Source of the DNA: Tetranychus cinnabarinus
Lineage: Eukaryota; Arthropoda; Arachnida; Trombidiformes; Tetranychidae
Assembly: GCA_022266195.1 (NCBI GenBank)
Contig: WHVY01000002.1
Span: 4,293,001-4,357,000 of the forward strand
Reading direction: 5' to 3'
DNA length: 64,000 nt
Within the stretch, counting starts at the first letter, position 1. Each line of letters starts with the position of its first letter. The position numbers were made by a program, and so were the translations under genes. This document shows, one piece after another, positions 25,401 through 35,233 of this stretch. The notes beneath the pieces are model-generated. The model ran no database searches and had not been told where the DNA came from. It saw nothing but the letters and a program-made list of their open reading frames with translations.

Positions 25401-28155
25401 TTTTAGGTTATTTGCGATTAACCCTCATCAGGATCACAATCAAACTTATGGATTTAGTTTCAAATCAATTTAATCATCACGGATCAATATAAAGAGCGAC
25501 GACACCTAAAAAGCAATGGGAATTGACACTAAACACTGTTAGCAACTTCAAACTTAACCAGAGTAAACAATGGAACGAAATTGGTTTTTAAACAAATTTC
25601 ACTGATCTCATCAAATTGTATAATTATAATTAAGCTATTTAAGTGTAATTGCTTCAAATCTTCTCAAAATTAAAAGCCTAACATCTTCCATTCTCATACA
25701 TTTAGCTACTTTTAAGGTATGTTTATAATGCTTTTTCTCAATTTATAATAATTTCTAACATAATCTGACATTTTTTAATGTAAAGGAATCAGATTTTGGT
25801 TGATTATTAAGTGAAATTTACTGTAATTATGTATTTACCTTTGAACTTGAAGGTCAAGATTGTTTTTGGCACTTTTAATCGCTTCTTGAGCTTCATGATG
25901 TAACATTTCTTGAGCAGTTGAGTTACCAATTTTAATTATAAAATCCCCCACTTGAAGTCCTCCCTGTTCAGCCAAACTTCCCGGGTTTATCTTGGCAGAA
26001 GGAAAGTAAAGACAAAGGATCAACAGTTTTAATTTATGTTAATTTATAATTGAAATTTAATTAGTTTTTTCCTTCAATTTTTATTACAAATTTACTCGAT
26101 TCAGCTATTTGTGCAATTATTTGTGTCTCGGTGTGTTTAAACCATTCAAATCATCAACATAATTGTGATATCTCATCAATAAGCTTTCCTTAACACATTT
26201 TGTCCTTCCTATGTCTACTCTACATTTTTCATAAAATGGTGCAACTATTTTTCTGGCAAAATAATGTCAACTTTTTTCCTCGCATCTTTACTAAAGTAAA
26301 TCTAGGTAAAAACATGTTTTGATTTCAGGGACTGTAACTTTCTTTTCGTCATCTCTCTCTTCTTCTCCTGTCTCTATATCTCTCATTTTTTTCCTCTACT
26401 CATCATTTCAACAGGGAAGACCTAATTTTGGAGCAAAGCTTGGATTACTTTGGTAACCGTTTGCATGTGTAATACAAACACAAAGTGAGAAACCAAAGAT
26501 GGTAAGTGGTATAAATCGTTTTCATCTCTCTCTCTTCAACTCACTATCCATCTCTTTTCAAGTTACTCATCTTTCTTATCCTCATCTTTTTACTTTCTAG
26601 ATGCTTACTCAATGCAGATTGGTTTATACTCTAGGTTGCCAAGTTAGGGGCAGAGTTAAATAGGATTGTTAACATTTTACACTAAAGAATCTCATCACCA
26701 TTCAGGATTTTTCTTCTTTACCATCTTCAACATCATCTTTCCATCTTTATTTTTTTCATCTAAATCTTCAATATTTATCTCCTCTCTTTTCCTTCCCTTT
26801 CTTGTTTCACAATGAATAACAAAATTCATCTGCTTCAGCAAGATAATCCTGTTGTAATTTTGATTGTCGTCAATCCATTAATCAACTTGTTTGAAATCTT
26901 AATTTTGAGGATAAAGCTCTCTTTACCGTCATCAAACCTTTTCTTCCCTCAACAATCAACTTAATCAACATCGCAATCTTGACTGCACTTTCATTCTAAT
27001 AGTTGCCGGCTTCTTGATCAGAGGCTTGATTGAAGCTGATGGTGACAATGATTATAATGAGTTAACAAATAGGCACCATTTTGTTACAACAAATAACATT
27101 GTTTCTTTTCAATACACCCAACCCGATAAACCACCTAGTTACATTGTAAAACGGACCTGAGTGTTGTTTATTACAATATTATTGTAATTATAATAGATGA
27201 GATTACATTTGGAGATAATTAACAATCATTAATTTAGCAATTTTTTCTTTCAGAATAATTTCGTTAACGTTTGAATGTCGTCGAATAGGAGGAAAAGTGT
27301 TAATACTATTCATTTGTGATTTGAACTGATTTTCTTATACAAACCAAGAATCAATTATATCATGATGAATTTTTTAGACACAGCTACAAATTCAAGCCAC
27401 AAAAATGACCAGACACACCTTGCTATACACCAACTCTGAAAGGATTCAAGATTGTTCAATCAATCAATGGTTAAGTCTTTCATGTCAAGGCCAATTCTGG
27501 TGTTAAAGTTAACTTATTGACATAATTGTGCTATTACAATTACAATTAAGGAGATTAAATGACCAAAAAACCAACTAATCCAAATTCAATGAAAAGTTTG
27601 CAGTTGATTAGACAGATTATTACTACTGCCGGTGGTTGCTGATTTATTTCAATAATCAGATCAACTTTCACAAGTGAATGGCAATAAAAAAGATAACTTA
27701 TTAAACATGCAATAAGGTTAGCCTGACCACAAGTAATACTGACACTTAATAAAATTTCACTGATTAAAAGTAAGTAATCTTGCATTGACAAATTGTGTCG
27801 TAATTTAACGATTAAACTTTCATTTTCATTGCAGGTAAATCTAGGTTGCATCCAAGTAATCCAATTTGGCTGGTTGACTGCAAGTAATGGACAACAGATG
27901 GTTACGGTGTTTGAAAAAGGGCAATGTTATTTGTTACCAAATGGCAAATCTGATTGGCAAATTGTCAATCATAAGCTTGCACAAATTTTTGTTTACAACT
28001 GATCAAGTGGTTTACATTATACTACAAAATTTAACTTGACCTACCTTAGATACGGCTAAAGGTGTTCCCCAGTCTTTACCTCCTTGAAGCCTAAATCCCC
28101 AAGGCGATGAAGCATCACCGCGGTTCATACGAACAGTAATTAGTTGACCAGACAT
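13497..28155 (-). CDS. Zasp52: Zasp/ALP-Enigma family PDZ and LIM protein
   Basis: I assembled 13 coding exons on the minus strand, all GT-AG and in matching phase: 28045-28155, 25839-25990, 24351-24471, 23910-24085, 23743-23828, 16838-17222, 16369-16546, 16167-16295, 15997-16090, 15741-15935, 15231-15399, 14475-14661 and 13497-13811. The product is 765 aa. Order: PDZ (1-86, with PWGFRLQGG), ZM motif (about 155-180, QFNSPLNLYS), LIM1 (about 270-321), Pro/Ser-rich linker, then LIM2-4 (about 591-643, 650-703, 709-763) to the end. This is the layout of Drosophila Zasp52 and vertebrate LDB3. Such proteins bind alpha-actinin at Z-discs and integrin sites and organise muscle. The long, separately exoned linker suggests alternative splicing, so other isoforms may exist. 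Intron 5 carries a 6.1 kb DNA transposon. Confidence 0.92.
17294..17302 (+). repeat. Left terminal inverted repeat with candidate target duplication
   Basis: AT followed by CCCGGGT. The right end (23380-23388) reads ACCCGGG followed by AT. The perfect inverted match is only 7 bp, so the exact terminus is provisional. Confidence 0.5.
17543..19972 (-). CDS. Transposase-like protein, 809 aa, intronless
   Basis: A single open frame from the ATG at 19972 to the stop at 17543. The N terminus (about 1-90) is Ser/Glu-rich with basic clusters (RKRLP, KLRKRSR) suitable for nuclear import. The middle has a Cys/His cluster (GCPYCLHP near residue 350) and then a motif set typical of large, mostly unannotated arthropod transposases (DYMHAILEGVFKFL; NLHLLLHLVDQYKVFGSL; FSFENNIFNLKRSFHGT). 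This resembles Tnp2/CMC-type transposases, but I could not assign the DDE residues with confidence. Within the transposon it runs divergently from the BEN-like genes and carries nine AAGATCTT octamers, read in two different frames. It is probably the enzyme that mobilises the element. Confidence 0.72.
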   Translation of the reverse strand: MPSRKRLPNISRVAKLRKRSRCLDFRSFYLTSSSSDNEQNSDKEEQSQRSCESILSEQCVDSESNLQSIESCASSDSIPYLTSHRNLNINELNLLISYTFKQCNLNKEATKKIYNLMKFVSKINLALEDYNKFRSYIKSINLINSKTLVYCKNHATFESTQTCQCIDNIGYLIIFDYIDTIKLILERNYNELTIGQKTEIMLTKAYNNLWQDLGESIDKVIRISLICNLDDAQMLRSSRTCCTPISCIIAELPRRKRISKHNIFNLGLYWGVSGVKPDDLFSKCVEDAFHSLFMITDTDCNTTHQINESKFAMNINDKDLIVISRFLACTCDSVAKAKLLNVKMFNGKFGCPYCLHPTKSVVTPGTDSRKLVYHFESEYEKKTCLFYQEKSANLDPAGENQGIKGPTNLQKYLMVPCSCPIDYMHAILEGVFKFLMSMKPFSTNTVRSYIDGKVKIISLHHDTSRKFRKLSEIAYWKSSESRTFLLYLIPLFREVISTDCFIILLALSTITRSLCSDALTDIQLQNIKTLIIKSTLAIQDIYGECNMRFNLHLLLHLVDQYKVFGSLADLSVFSFENNIFNLKRSFHGTRGQLNQMKDAYIFKMSITSQIELVDEVFQKACLDTGIKSKNTLKVLDPKFKIERSLIQKLRILYPSIRETDIDIYQSFTKNFETFHSSNYRYRKGSCSFYVKYRKHDSTSLYGEIRCFIAVKCQSNHFDNNYDKIYGLVRCFPKMQRMNVLSGLDAPITSHARQMMKIDLLKEHYIVVQSSSIEDLIDTQNFLSRVIMVKDERFDNRYWVTSSDLPAEHD
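20100..20107 (+). promoter_or_regulatory. TATA box of the transposon BEN-like gene 1
   Basis: TATAAATA on the plus strand, 86 bp before the ATG at 20194, in the 221-bp divergent spacer between the transposase and BEN-like genes. The spacer also holds a CCACGTGG palindrome (20082-20089) and one AAGATCTT (19994). Confidence 0.55.
20194..21243 (+). CDS. Transposon-encoded BEN-domain-like protein 1
   Basis: Two exons, 20194-20257 and 20324-21243, joined across a 66-bp GT-AG intron, give 327 aa; a second ATG at 20197 is equally usable. The middle has basic segments (DLKRKRHLDDD) and a likely coiled coil (about 150-185). The C-terminal third resembles a BEN domain: SKMVADIAEILWG, followed by GRHGKRERKPRKG and an L-x-SEEEKLRSI stretch. 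BEN domains bind DNA, several of them palindromic sites, and also mediate protein contacts. The assignment rests on pattern recognition, not a search. A related domain lies in the next gene. AAGATCTT occurs in its intron (20281) and exon (20534, 20801). Role inferred: binding to the element itself or control of its transcription. Confidence 0.65.
21654..22977 (+). CDS. Transposon-encoded BEN-domain-like protein 2
   Basis: Four exons, 21654-21723, 21802-22065, 22135-22632 and 22715-22977, with matching phases and short GT-AG introns, give 364 aa. The N-terminal half is acidic (repeated Glu/Asp-Asp-Leu). A BEN-like segment follows at about 215-280 (VVREIAKNLFGAERL, then TLKRGDRKKL), aligning with the one in the preceding gene. 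The C terminus is Lys-rich, then Ser-rich. The two genes look like diverged duplicates on one element. AAGATCTT octamers are densest here, in exons and introns; in most exonic copies the octamer is read as Asp-Leu. No other domain recognised. Confidence 0.6.
23380..23388 (-). repeat. Right terminal inverted repeat with candidate target duplication
   Basis: ACCCGGG then AT, the mirror of 17294-17302. It lies 46 bp beyond the last AAGATCTT octamer. Confidence 0.5.
23389..28044. other. Introns 1-4 and the rest of intron 5 of the Zasp-like gene
   Basis: Outside the exons listed for the Zasp-like gene I see no further gene. Intron 1 (25991-28044) contains a stretch of strong pyrimidine bias on the plus strand (about 26330-26810), which is purine-rich in the sense of the gene. 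The open frames at 27555-27851 and 27793-28002 have no recognisable product. Confidence 0.5.
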
Positions 28156-30146
28156 TATCAGCTGATTAAATGGATCCAAGGTAGTCAAAGAAACAAATTT
28201 TCACGTAAACCAGAAATGGCAGTCAAGGTTGATCTGGTTAGATCAGGGTAACTATGGACGTAAAGGAATCAAATTTGGCCAATAACAAGTAGGATGACCC
28301 GAAAATATCAGAATTGGTGAACACAGTAGTTAATGCTGGAAGAGAGGCAAAAACAAACACAACTAAATCAAGTAATTGTTGAATGAAAATCAAGGAGAAA
28401 AGCAGAAAGACGAATCAGCTCTCTGGTTCGTCAACCAGAGATCTAAAAATGAACCAACATGATGATGATGTGAGTGTGTGTATGTGTGTTTTTTCAGCGC
28501 AAGAAGATGAAAATGAAAAGGAAAGGGAAAGCAGGATGATAAAAAAGACAGCAGGAAGAATAAGAGGAAGACGAAAACGAAAGATGATTTTCAACAGTTT
28601 GTGATTCGATGTTACGTTCATTTGGCTAACGAAAGCAAGTGAGAGAGAGAGAGAGAGAGACTTGGATGATGATGATGATGATGGTTGGAGTACAGTTGGA
28701 AGAGCAAATTTGTGGTTCAAAATATGTAGAGCTAAGGCGTAAAATGTCTTGACATTTATTTGCTGAAAAATTTTTTGCTTTAATCTCACTCTTTTTCAAT
28801 CTTCCTCTTTAAACTCTTTCTTTATCATCCAAACCTTTCTCACAATCTTTCAACTCTTTCAACCACCTTCTAATCTCTGTTTAACACAATTTAGATTTAA
28901 TTGTTTCACTTATTTACACTTTGCATTTCATTGATTTTTTTTATTGCTTAGGTTTTCAGCTAAAAAATAGCTGCTTTCTTGGTTAATCAATTGGCTGTTT
29001 TCAGGAAACTTGATCATCTAATCATCTTTTTACCCCTGTTGCTATTATTATTATATTTTCATTATCATATTGTTTCAATGGCAAGACTCACAAATTAACC
29101 TCATCCTGATGATCAGGAAATTGCCTGATTGTTTGAAGGATATGAATCACATTAGCCGGGTTAAAATGGCGACTATAAATATTACCAGAAAAGATTTGAC
29201 TCTTGACTTGGCTTTCAAATTGTAAACAAAATCTCTTGATTACTTCAATAATCAAGCTCAATCTACTTTTTTTAGATGAACCAGTTTTGTTGGTGAAAAT
29301 TGATTTAATTGATTCGTGTTTGGATCAATTACCAGAGCAATGTTAATTTGAAATAATGGCTTTTGCATTCTATGCTAAGTCTATTTATGTATTTACATCT
29401 TGTAATCGTCTTTTCACACATCTTGATTATACAGTTTCTAAATACAGTTTCACCTTGATTGTTGAATGTGGAGAGGAAAAGAGTTGTATAGTTTACAGGG
29501 AGAAAAGGAAAGACTGATTTACATCTTTGGTTCGAGTTATTTAGTTATGAGTTAATTTCGCTCGAAGCGAAACTTGGCACAAAATGGGATAATCTTTCAA
29601 GTTATTTCAATGTTGAATGTTAAACTAGGCAGGAAAATTAGATTGTTAAAGGTAAGCACAATTAATTGTAGATAGCTAATTAATTGTTGAATTATTACAA
29701 GGATTTTCCGTTAATGCCATGTTTGTTGATTGTAATAATTGCTTCAAAATAAACATCATTGATTATATAATAGGTTTATTCAGACTCTTTATGGATCGAC
29801 TCGCCTATTCAGATTTAAATTATTACGTGTGTTGTTGTTGATCAACTTTTGTAACATAATGTCTCTAATGTTTGCCTATTTCAATGGCTAATTAACTAAA
29901 TTCAGATGCGATTTAAATTTAGATTGTTGTATCGAGAGATGGAGACACAAGCATTTTGTGTTCGTCTAAAAACCATGACTACATGATCAACATGACATGT
30001 TGCCTGATTAGTTTTGTTTTTTTTTCATGTGTTTCCAGGTTAAATTAAACATCAATCCATCTTTTTTTTTGTTGTACAACTTTTTTTTTATTTAGGTTTA
30101 ACATTAATTAATAGGATAATAGAGGAGATTTTGACGGTACATAAAT
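28156..30146. other. Intergenic region between the Zasp-like gene and CRCP
   Basis: Holds the 5' region of the minus-strand Zasp-like gene and the upstream region of CRCP. It includes a (GA)n tract followed by (GAT)n at about 28640-28683. The open frames at 28383-28604 and 28415-28789 are low-complexity products of that repeat. No gene recognised. Confidence 0.5.
28640..28683 (+). repeat. Compound microsatellite (GA)n-(GAT)n
   Basis: About 11 GA units, a short interruption, then about 6 GAT units. Confidence 0.9.
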
Positions 30147-30623
30147 ATGGAAATAATAAAGAAACCAACCATTTTGTGTTCTAATTACGAGGTTTGGAAC
30201 ATACTGAAGAATGTTAAGGATAGCAAAAGGCTTAAGGATCAAAAAAATCTGGCCACGGTGACGTACGAAGCGATTAAATACTTGGAAGAGACTAACTGTG
30301 TTTATCAAAGTGAGGAGACGATACGGGCATTTTTACTTGCTCTTAAAGCAAAAGGGATTCGACTTACTAAAGCCGAAAAATTACAACTAATCAACAACCG
30401 ACCAGCTACTTTGGTAGAACTTCAGCTGTTAATTGAGGAGAATGAGGAACGATTCAGTGAGGAGGCTCTCAATTTGATTCTGAACTTGGTTCAAGAGTAT
30501 CTTCCAGGAGATCCTAAACAGGAGGCAGCTGAGATGCCGAGTGATGAAGAGGAGGGAAGCGAAGAGGTAAAGGTGAAACTGGAGGAAGAGGAGACTGGAG
30601 AAGTTCCAATGGATTCGAGTTAA
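30147..30623 (+). CDS. CRCP: RNA polymerase III subunit RPC9 (CRCP/Rpc17 family)
   Basis: An intronless frame of 158 aa. The N terminus has the family opening (residues 1-20, ending NYEV), followed by the HRDC-like helical fold of RPB4/RPC9 subunits. It contains the family signature KAEKLQLINNRPATLVELQLL and the ERFSEE segment, and ends in an acidic Glu-rich tail (about 120-158). Length agrees with the family (about 150 aa in vertebrates). With RPC8 it forms the stalk of RNA polymerase III, which helps open promoters of tRNA and 5S rRNA genes. It is convergent with AK6; the stops are 226 bp apart. Confidence 0.92.
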   Translation: MEIIKKPTILCSNYEVWNILKNVKDSKRLKDQKNLATVTYEAIKYLEETNCVYQSEETIRAFLLALKAKGIRLTKAEKLQLINNRPATLVELQLLIEENEERFSEEALNLILNLVQEYLPGDPKQEAAEMPSDEEEGSEEVKVKLEEEETGEVPMDSS

Positions 30624-30849
30624 TCTGTGAATTGCTTAATGAGATTAATGTATATGATAAAAAATGGTATAAAAAGATATCTTGTTTCATAATAGTCTTA
30701 CTTGCACATAATAATGTCATTCATTGCTTTGTAATTTAGTTTAAAGTGTCAAATTTTTATATATAAAAAGTTATCAAACCCCTTTTTTACCATTACTTCA
30801 ATCTCTTAATATATTGCGATTAAAAGCAGGAATTGCTTTATCCCATAAT

Positions 30850-31398
30850 TCATCTTAATCCATCATAGTGTCGGTTATTCCGACATTCTATATAATCCAA
30901 TATATGGTTCACATTTGCATCCAGATCAGCAGGTTCATCATTGTTCAGCTCAACAATAATGTCTTCATCAAAAGTTTGTTTAGCCTCATCCAGAATAACC
31001 TGGAATATTTCGCTTTCCACATTGGTGTCCAATTTTTTCTGTGAATAACCGCGATCAGAGAGACGATCAAATAAAGGTGTATTTGATGTTCTTAAGACAA
31101 AAACTTGATCAAACCATTCTTCAGGGAATAGGTCACAACCATGAAAGTCAACAATGATACCACCTTGGTCATCCTCCATGATAGGCCTCATTTGTTCAAC
31201 TACAGCATCTTCATCCAGCACATGGCATTCTAGTTGATGGTCATATTCAATGTAAAGTTGCCTTTCAGCAGCAAACTCACCAACATTGATGTATTGGTAA
31301 TTATGGAGGGAACTCAAAAGCTTCTCACATATTGATGTCTTACCGGTACCAGGAGTTCCGGTGATCAAAATATTTGCATATCGTCGCATATTTGCCAT
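30850..31398 (-). CDS. AK6: Adenylate kinase isoenzyme 6 / Fap7 family
   Basis: A single-exon frame of 182 aa from the ATG at 31398. The frame extends upstream as a hydrophobic stretch without an ATG, which I treat as untranslated. The Walker A motif TGTPGTGKTS lies near residues 13-22, followed by NVGEFAAE, a conserved DEDAVV, VDFHGCDLFPEEWFD and LRTSNTPLFDRLSDRGY, all diagnostic of AK6/Fap7. The family acts in the nucleus as an adenylate kinase/ATPase and helps mature the small ribosomal subunit (with Rps14). Length is near the human 172 aa. It is convergent with CRCP. Confidence 0.94.
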   Translation of the reverse strand: MANMRRYANILITGTPGTGKTSICEKLLSSLHNYQYINVGEFAAERQLYIEYDHQLECHVLDEDAVVEQMRPIMEDDQGGIIVDFHGCDLFPEEWFDQVFVLRTSNTPLFDRLSDRGYSQKKLDTNVESEIFQVILDEAKQTFDEDIIVELNNDEPADLDANVNHILDYIECRNNRHYDGLR

Positions 31399-32362
31399 TA
31401 CACTAATAAACAATAATATTACGAAAAGAATTAATAACAAAAATAAATTAAAACAAAAGATAAAGATCCCACACAAAAGAGCAACTTTTTTCCAATATAA
31501 AACAAACTACAGACACAATTTTTCCCATGAATGTATTTTTATTTTTTAAAGGTATTTGTGACAGGTGAGCCAGTAGCTTGTGCACTGTAAGCGCTGCTAC
31601 ACCTAAACATGCGCATTGTTTTAAAATTATGGATTTAACATGGCTGAAGGAGAGGGGAAGAGGGGATGAGTTTAGGTTATTCAGTTGTTTGAATATATTT
31701 TATTGTTTCAAATATTTAGGTGAGAAATTCTGACCAAATTTTGGGTTGATTGAGAGTAATTTCTAAATGTCATATTTTGCTGTTGGCTATTTAGATAAGA
31801 TTTTGAAGTATGGACAATTGGGTAAAGTTGTTCAAAAGTCTGCAAGCTCACGTTTTCATGCTAAGCCGCAGCTTGCTTGGCTAAAAAGAAGCTCAAATAG
31901 CTGAATGTTAAAAATGTAAAGCGGCATCTATGAGTTAATCAAGTCCTTAGAAAATAAACTTTCTTTAAATTGGTAATGCAATCAATTTATATTAGCTTAA
32001 TCTAATACGCAAATTGAATGTAGAGTGGATATTTTAGTTCAGACTTTTTGTTCAAAGTTAGAATAATTTGGCGGATATGGATTAGTTTGCAAATCTGAAT
32101 TACCTTCAACTGATGAGTACCAGGATTTAAGTTTATTGTTGCCAGGAATTAATTTTGTTTAATAAAATTATTTTTGAAAAATTCTTAATAATTTATTATA
32201 ATCTTGGATTTCTCATGGTTTTTGGAATGATAATTAAATATCTAGAATTACATAGTTGTCAATAAGTTACAATGACATTCAAATTACAATTTTTTAAATA
32301 ATTAAAACGGATTATTATATAAAATTATCGAAAAAATAAGTGAAGATTTCATTGTTTTGTAT
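31399..32362. other. Intergenic region, AK6 to first Argonaute
   Basis: Unique AT-rich DNA. The last 200 bp (about 32160-32362) is the 3' flank shared by all four Argonaute copies (taaatatctagaattacata-type block). None of the satellite that precedes the other copies is present, so this is the edge of the tandem cluster. Confidence 0.7.
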
Positions 32363-35233
32363 TTAGATATAAAACATACTAGATCTAGCGTAATCAGCAT
32401 TAATATTTGAGAACTCAAAATTCAATTCTCTGGCAATTTTTTCGTCTGCCTCAAATCGTTCTTCTGGTTTTAAACCTCTGCGATTATATTTCAGATCTTC
32501 GCTGCAGATCCATTGTCGCACTTTGAAGGCAAGATTATGAGCGTGCATCACAGGAGCTGGAGCCGATGTCGATGAGGTGGATCGTTCAAATATATGACAC
32601 AAATAATAACTGATTTTAGCCATTTCGTCCATTGTCAAATTGTTATCATCGTGAAGCATATAATAATGACATGGACGTGATGTACCCTTAATACCTTTGT
32701 GGCCATACTGGAAGTAGTCGAAGTCTGATGGATGAGTAATAATTCTATCGATTGTTGTTCCTGGTGGGACGTTCTTCAAAACGGCATCTTTTGGATCTAT
32801 TGTTCTAGTATGAGTAAGGATACGTTTGCTGATAACAACAGCAGTAACTTTGGGTTTATATTTATTATCAAAAGGATTCTTTAAATGAATGACTTCTTCA
32901 TTCAAAATTTGTCTGTATTGTCCATCAGAGACTCCATCTCTTAAATACAAAATTGTATCAGGAAACGAATTATTCACTTTTGAGAAATTTTTCAGGTGCT
33001 CCTGGACCATAGACTTGAAATCTTTGATCACTTCAACGATTCTCTTTCCATCCCTAGCATCTTTTTTAGGTTGAACACGAACCGATGGATAAAACATTGT
33101 ATGATTTGAATCATAACTTGAAACCGAAGCAGCTACTGATGACTGAAGCTCATCTCCGGTACCTGGATGGGTGACATCAGCTCCAATGATCATTATCTTA
33201 TTTTTCTTGAATTGGAGGAGATCGGGTTTGATACTCTCTTTGAGAATTACATTGACACCTCCAAGTTTCTTATTAACCTTTGCTAAAATGTTAGCTATGG
33301 TCTGGGCTGAACAACGTTGCACACTCTCCAAAGTTACACCTTGGGTCGGGAAATTCAGTTTGGTATCAGCTATTCTTTTGGTCAAATTATAAATTGCTTT
33401 ATTTTTGTGTCTGATATCTTTAATGTCTGGAAAAATGCACAACGCAAAAGCGCATTTCTTATTTTTCATTGCTGTTAGCGTATCCATGATGATATTGTCT
33501 AATTCTTTTTGCGTTTTTTCCATATAATCCGTTATGCTTCTGAGCAATGGGGTTTTATCTGGTCTTGGGGTCATTCCCATTTCGTATGCTTTTTCGGTAA
33601 ACGCTTTGCAAAAAGGTATACCTTCTTGTGGGGAAGCACAGAAATTCAGAACTCCAAATTTGTCAAAAGTTATTCTCTTGAAGAAACTTTTGTCTTGAAG
33701 GTTCCATGCACCATTCTTTGGTGTTAATTCTTTTTCGTAGTATGCGAGTCTTGGTGCATTCAGAACAATCCCTTCAACTGCAATTGGTTTGATGTTAATG
33801 TCTAACTTGAAATCTTTAAGATCTTCATTGACTAGACGACGAATTTGTGCATGTGCTTGCAATAAACACGTAAACCTTTCATCAGGTTCAGTAGCGGTAC
33901 GACTGATCATCTTAGCTTTTTCTTGGGCAGTTAGTTGTCTTTTAATACTCTGTGATGATTGATTTTGCACAATTGTACAGATTTCTATTGGAATTCTAGA
34001 TCCATTAATTGTAATCAAACAAGGTAGATTAGGGTACTTTAAGACTTTCTTATGTTTGTCTTTAAAAAAACCGGCCACAGTAACCTCGCGCTCGCTTCCA
34101 CCTTCCTTTAACTTGAATGTGTCTTTATTAGCTGCTATTTCAGCAATATCCTTCACAACATATTTTTTTGTGTACCCGAGATGATCAGTCGAAATTTTAA
34201 CATTAGCAAAAGCCCTTCTGAGGGCTTCTATTTGCGCTGGATTGGGTTCAAAATCAGGCGTAGATGCGTCTTGGAGATCAATTATAGATATTACAAAATC
34301 TAAACCATTACCAGACTTGAGGAATGCCGCAGATGCTCTATCGACTACCAATGTCAAACCGATTTCTGAAAATCGAAGAGATTTTCTATGACCCAAAGCC
34401 AATTCTATCCAATCTGACAGATAATATCTCTTCGCATCAATCGGAAACATGGCGAGGCGACCCAAAGCTTTCATATTGTATCTTGAAGGGAACTTCAAAA
34501 TAATGTGAAGGGCCTGAATGACTTCTTGGAGAGATTTCCGTTTAGTATCATCCATCTTCGAGCCAGCATAATATTCCTTAACTGATGCCAAAGAGATGAC
34601 TTTACCACCTTTAAAAGTCACGATGAAATTTTTTTTAACTCCATCCTCCATTTCGACAGCCGATACAGAAAGATCGCTCAATTTCTTGCGAAGCTTGTAT
34701 GGTAAATACACATTTGCCTCGCCATCATAACCGACTGAAGAACTCGTGAAATACTCTGGGTACTGGGCCATAACTGCGTCGAATAACTTGAAACGTTCAT
34801 AGCTGTTTAGTTTACTCTCTTTTGCTTCTTTCTCATCTGTACCATTCCATGAAAAGTCATAATGATAAATTTGAACATCTGGTGAAAAACTGAACGAAAA
34901 ATGATTCGTCATTAATTTGATTTTACGACCCAACGTTTCAGATAAATATCCTTTCCTTGGCACAAATTCAGATACGGACAATCCTATCTTAGATTTATCA
35001 TCTGCCCATTGAACATTTTTGCTGCTAATCAAATTATTATCAATCATGTTAGGACTTTCCTGATGACTAGCTCTGCTATAGTTCTCGCTTTGGCCTCTAC
35101 GATTGAAATTTTCCGAGGGTCTTCGCAGTTCAGGTCCACCACGATAGCCAGTATTTCCATCATAACGCCGTCCAGCACTATTGCCATTGTAGCCTCGACC
35201 TCTTCCCCGAGAATTATAAGGTCGCGAACTCAT
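32363..35233 (-). CDS. Argonaute protein 1 of cluster (AGO clade)
   Basis: An intronless frame of 956 aa. Gly/Arg-rich N terminus (1-60, RGRGRGY), N domain (about 90-290), PAZ (about 295-425, ending KYPNLPCL and IPIEICTI), MID (about 500-670) and PIWI (about 680-956). The slicer tetrad is present: D686 (IIGADVTHPG), E734 (RIVEVIKD), D766 (YLRDGVSDG) and H899 (HAHNLAF). The 5'-phosphate pocket residues of human AGO2 are matched by Y615, K619, Q631, K652 and K656. KGIKGTSRPCHYY places it in the AGO rather than the PIWI clade. It should load a small RNA and cleave complementary targets. The MID loop before Y615 is longer than in AGO2. The C terminus is SSMFYI rather than the usual MYFA/V. Lack of introns suggests a retrogene origin. 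A TATA box lies upstream. Confidence 0.93.
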   Translation of the reverse strand: MSSRPYNSRGRGRGYNGNSAGRRYDGNTGYRGGPELRRPSENFNRRGQSENYSRASHQESPNMIDNNLISSKNVQWADDKSKIGLSVSEFVPRKGYLSETLGRKIKLMTNHFSFSFSPDVQIYHYDFSWNGTDEKEAKESKLNSYERFKLFDAVMAQYPEYFTSSSVGYDGEANVYLPYKLRKKLSDLSVSAVEMEDGVKKNFIVTFKGGKVISLASVKEYYAGSKMDDTKRKSLQEVIQALHIILKFPSRYNMKALGRLAMFPIDAKRYYLSDWIELALGHRKSLRFSEIGLTLVVDRASAAFLKSGNGLDFVISIIDLQDASTPDFEPNPAQIEALRRAFANVKISTDHLGYTKKYVVKDIAEIAANKDTFKLKEGGSEREVTVAGFFKDKHKKVLKYPNLPCLITINGSRIPIEICTIVQNQSSQSIKRQLTAQEKAKMISRTATEPDERFTCLLQAHAQIRRLVNEDLKDFKLDINIKPIAVEGIVLNAPRLAYYEKELTPKNGAWNLQDKSFFKRITFDKFGVLNFCASPQEGIPFCKAFTEKAYEMGMTPRPDKTPLLRSITDYMEKTQKELDNIIMDTLTAMKNKKCAFALCIFPDIKDIRHKNKAIYNLTKRIADTKLNFPTQGVTLESVQRCSAQTIANILAKVNKKLGGVNVILKESIKPDLLQFKKNKIMIIGADVTHPGTGDELQSSVAASVSSYDSNHTMFYPSVRVQPKKDARDGKRIVEVIKDFKSMVQEHLKNFSKVNNSFPDTILYLRDGVSDGQYRQILNEEVIHLKNPFDNKYKPKVTAVVISKRILTHTRTIDPKDAVLKNVPPGTTIDRIITHPSDFDYFQYGHKGIKGTSRPCHYYMLHDDNNLTMDEMAKISYYLCHIFERSTSSTSAPAPVMHAHNLAFKVRQWICSEDLKYNRRGLKPEERFEADEKIARELNFEFSNINADYARSSMFYI

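Noticed and set aside
28383..28789. Two overlapping frames rich in Ser/Leu or Lys/Arg/Glu
   Set aside because: Produced by the GA/GAT microsatellite and purine-rich sequence.
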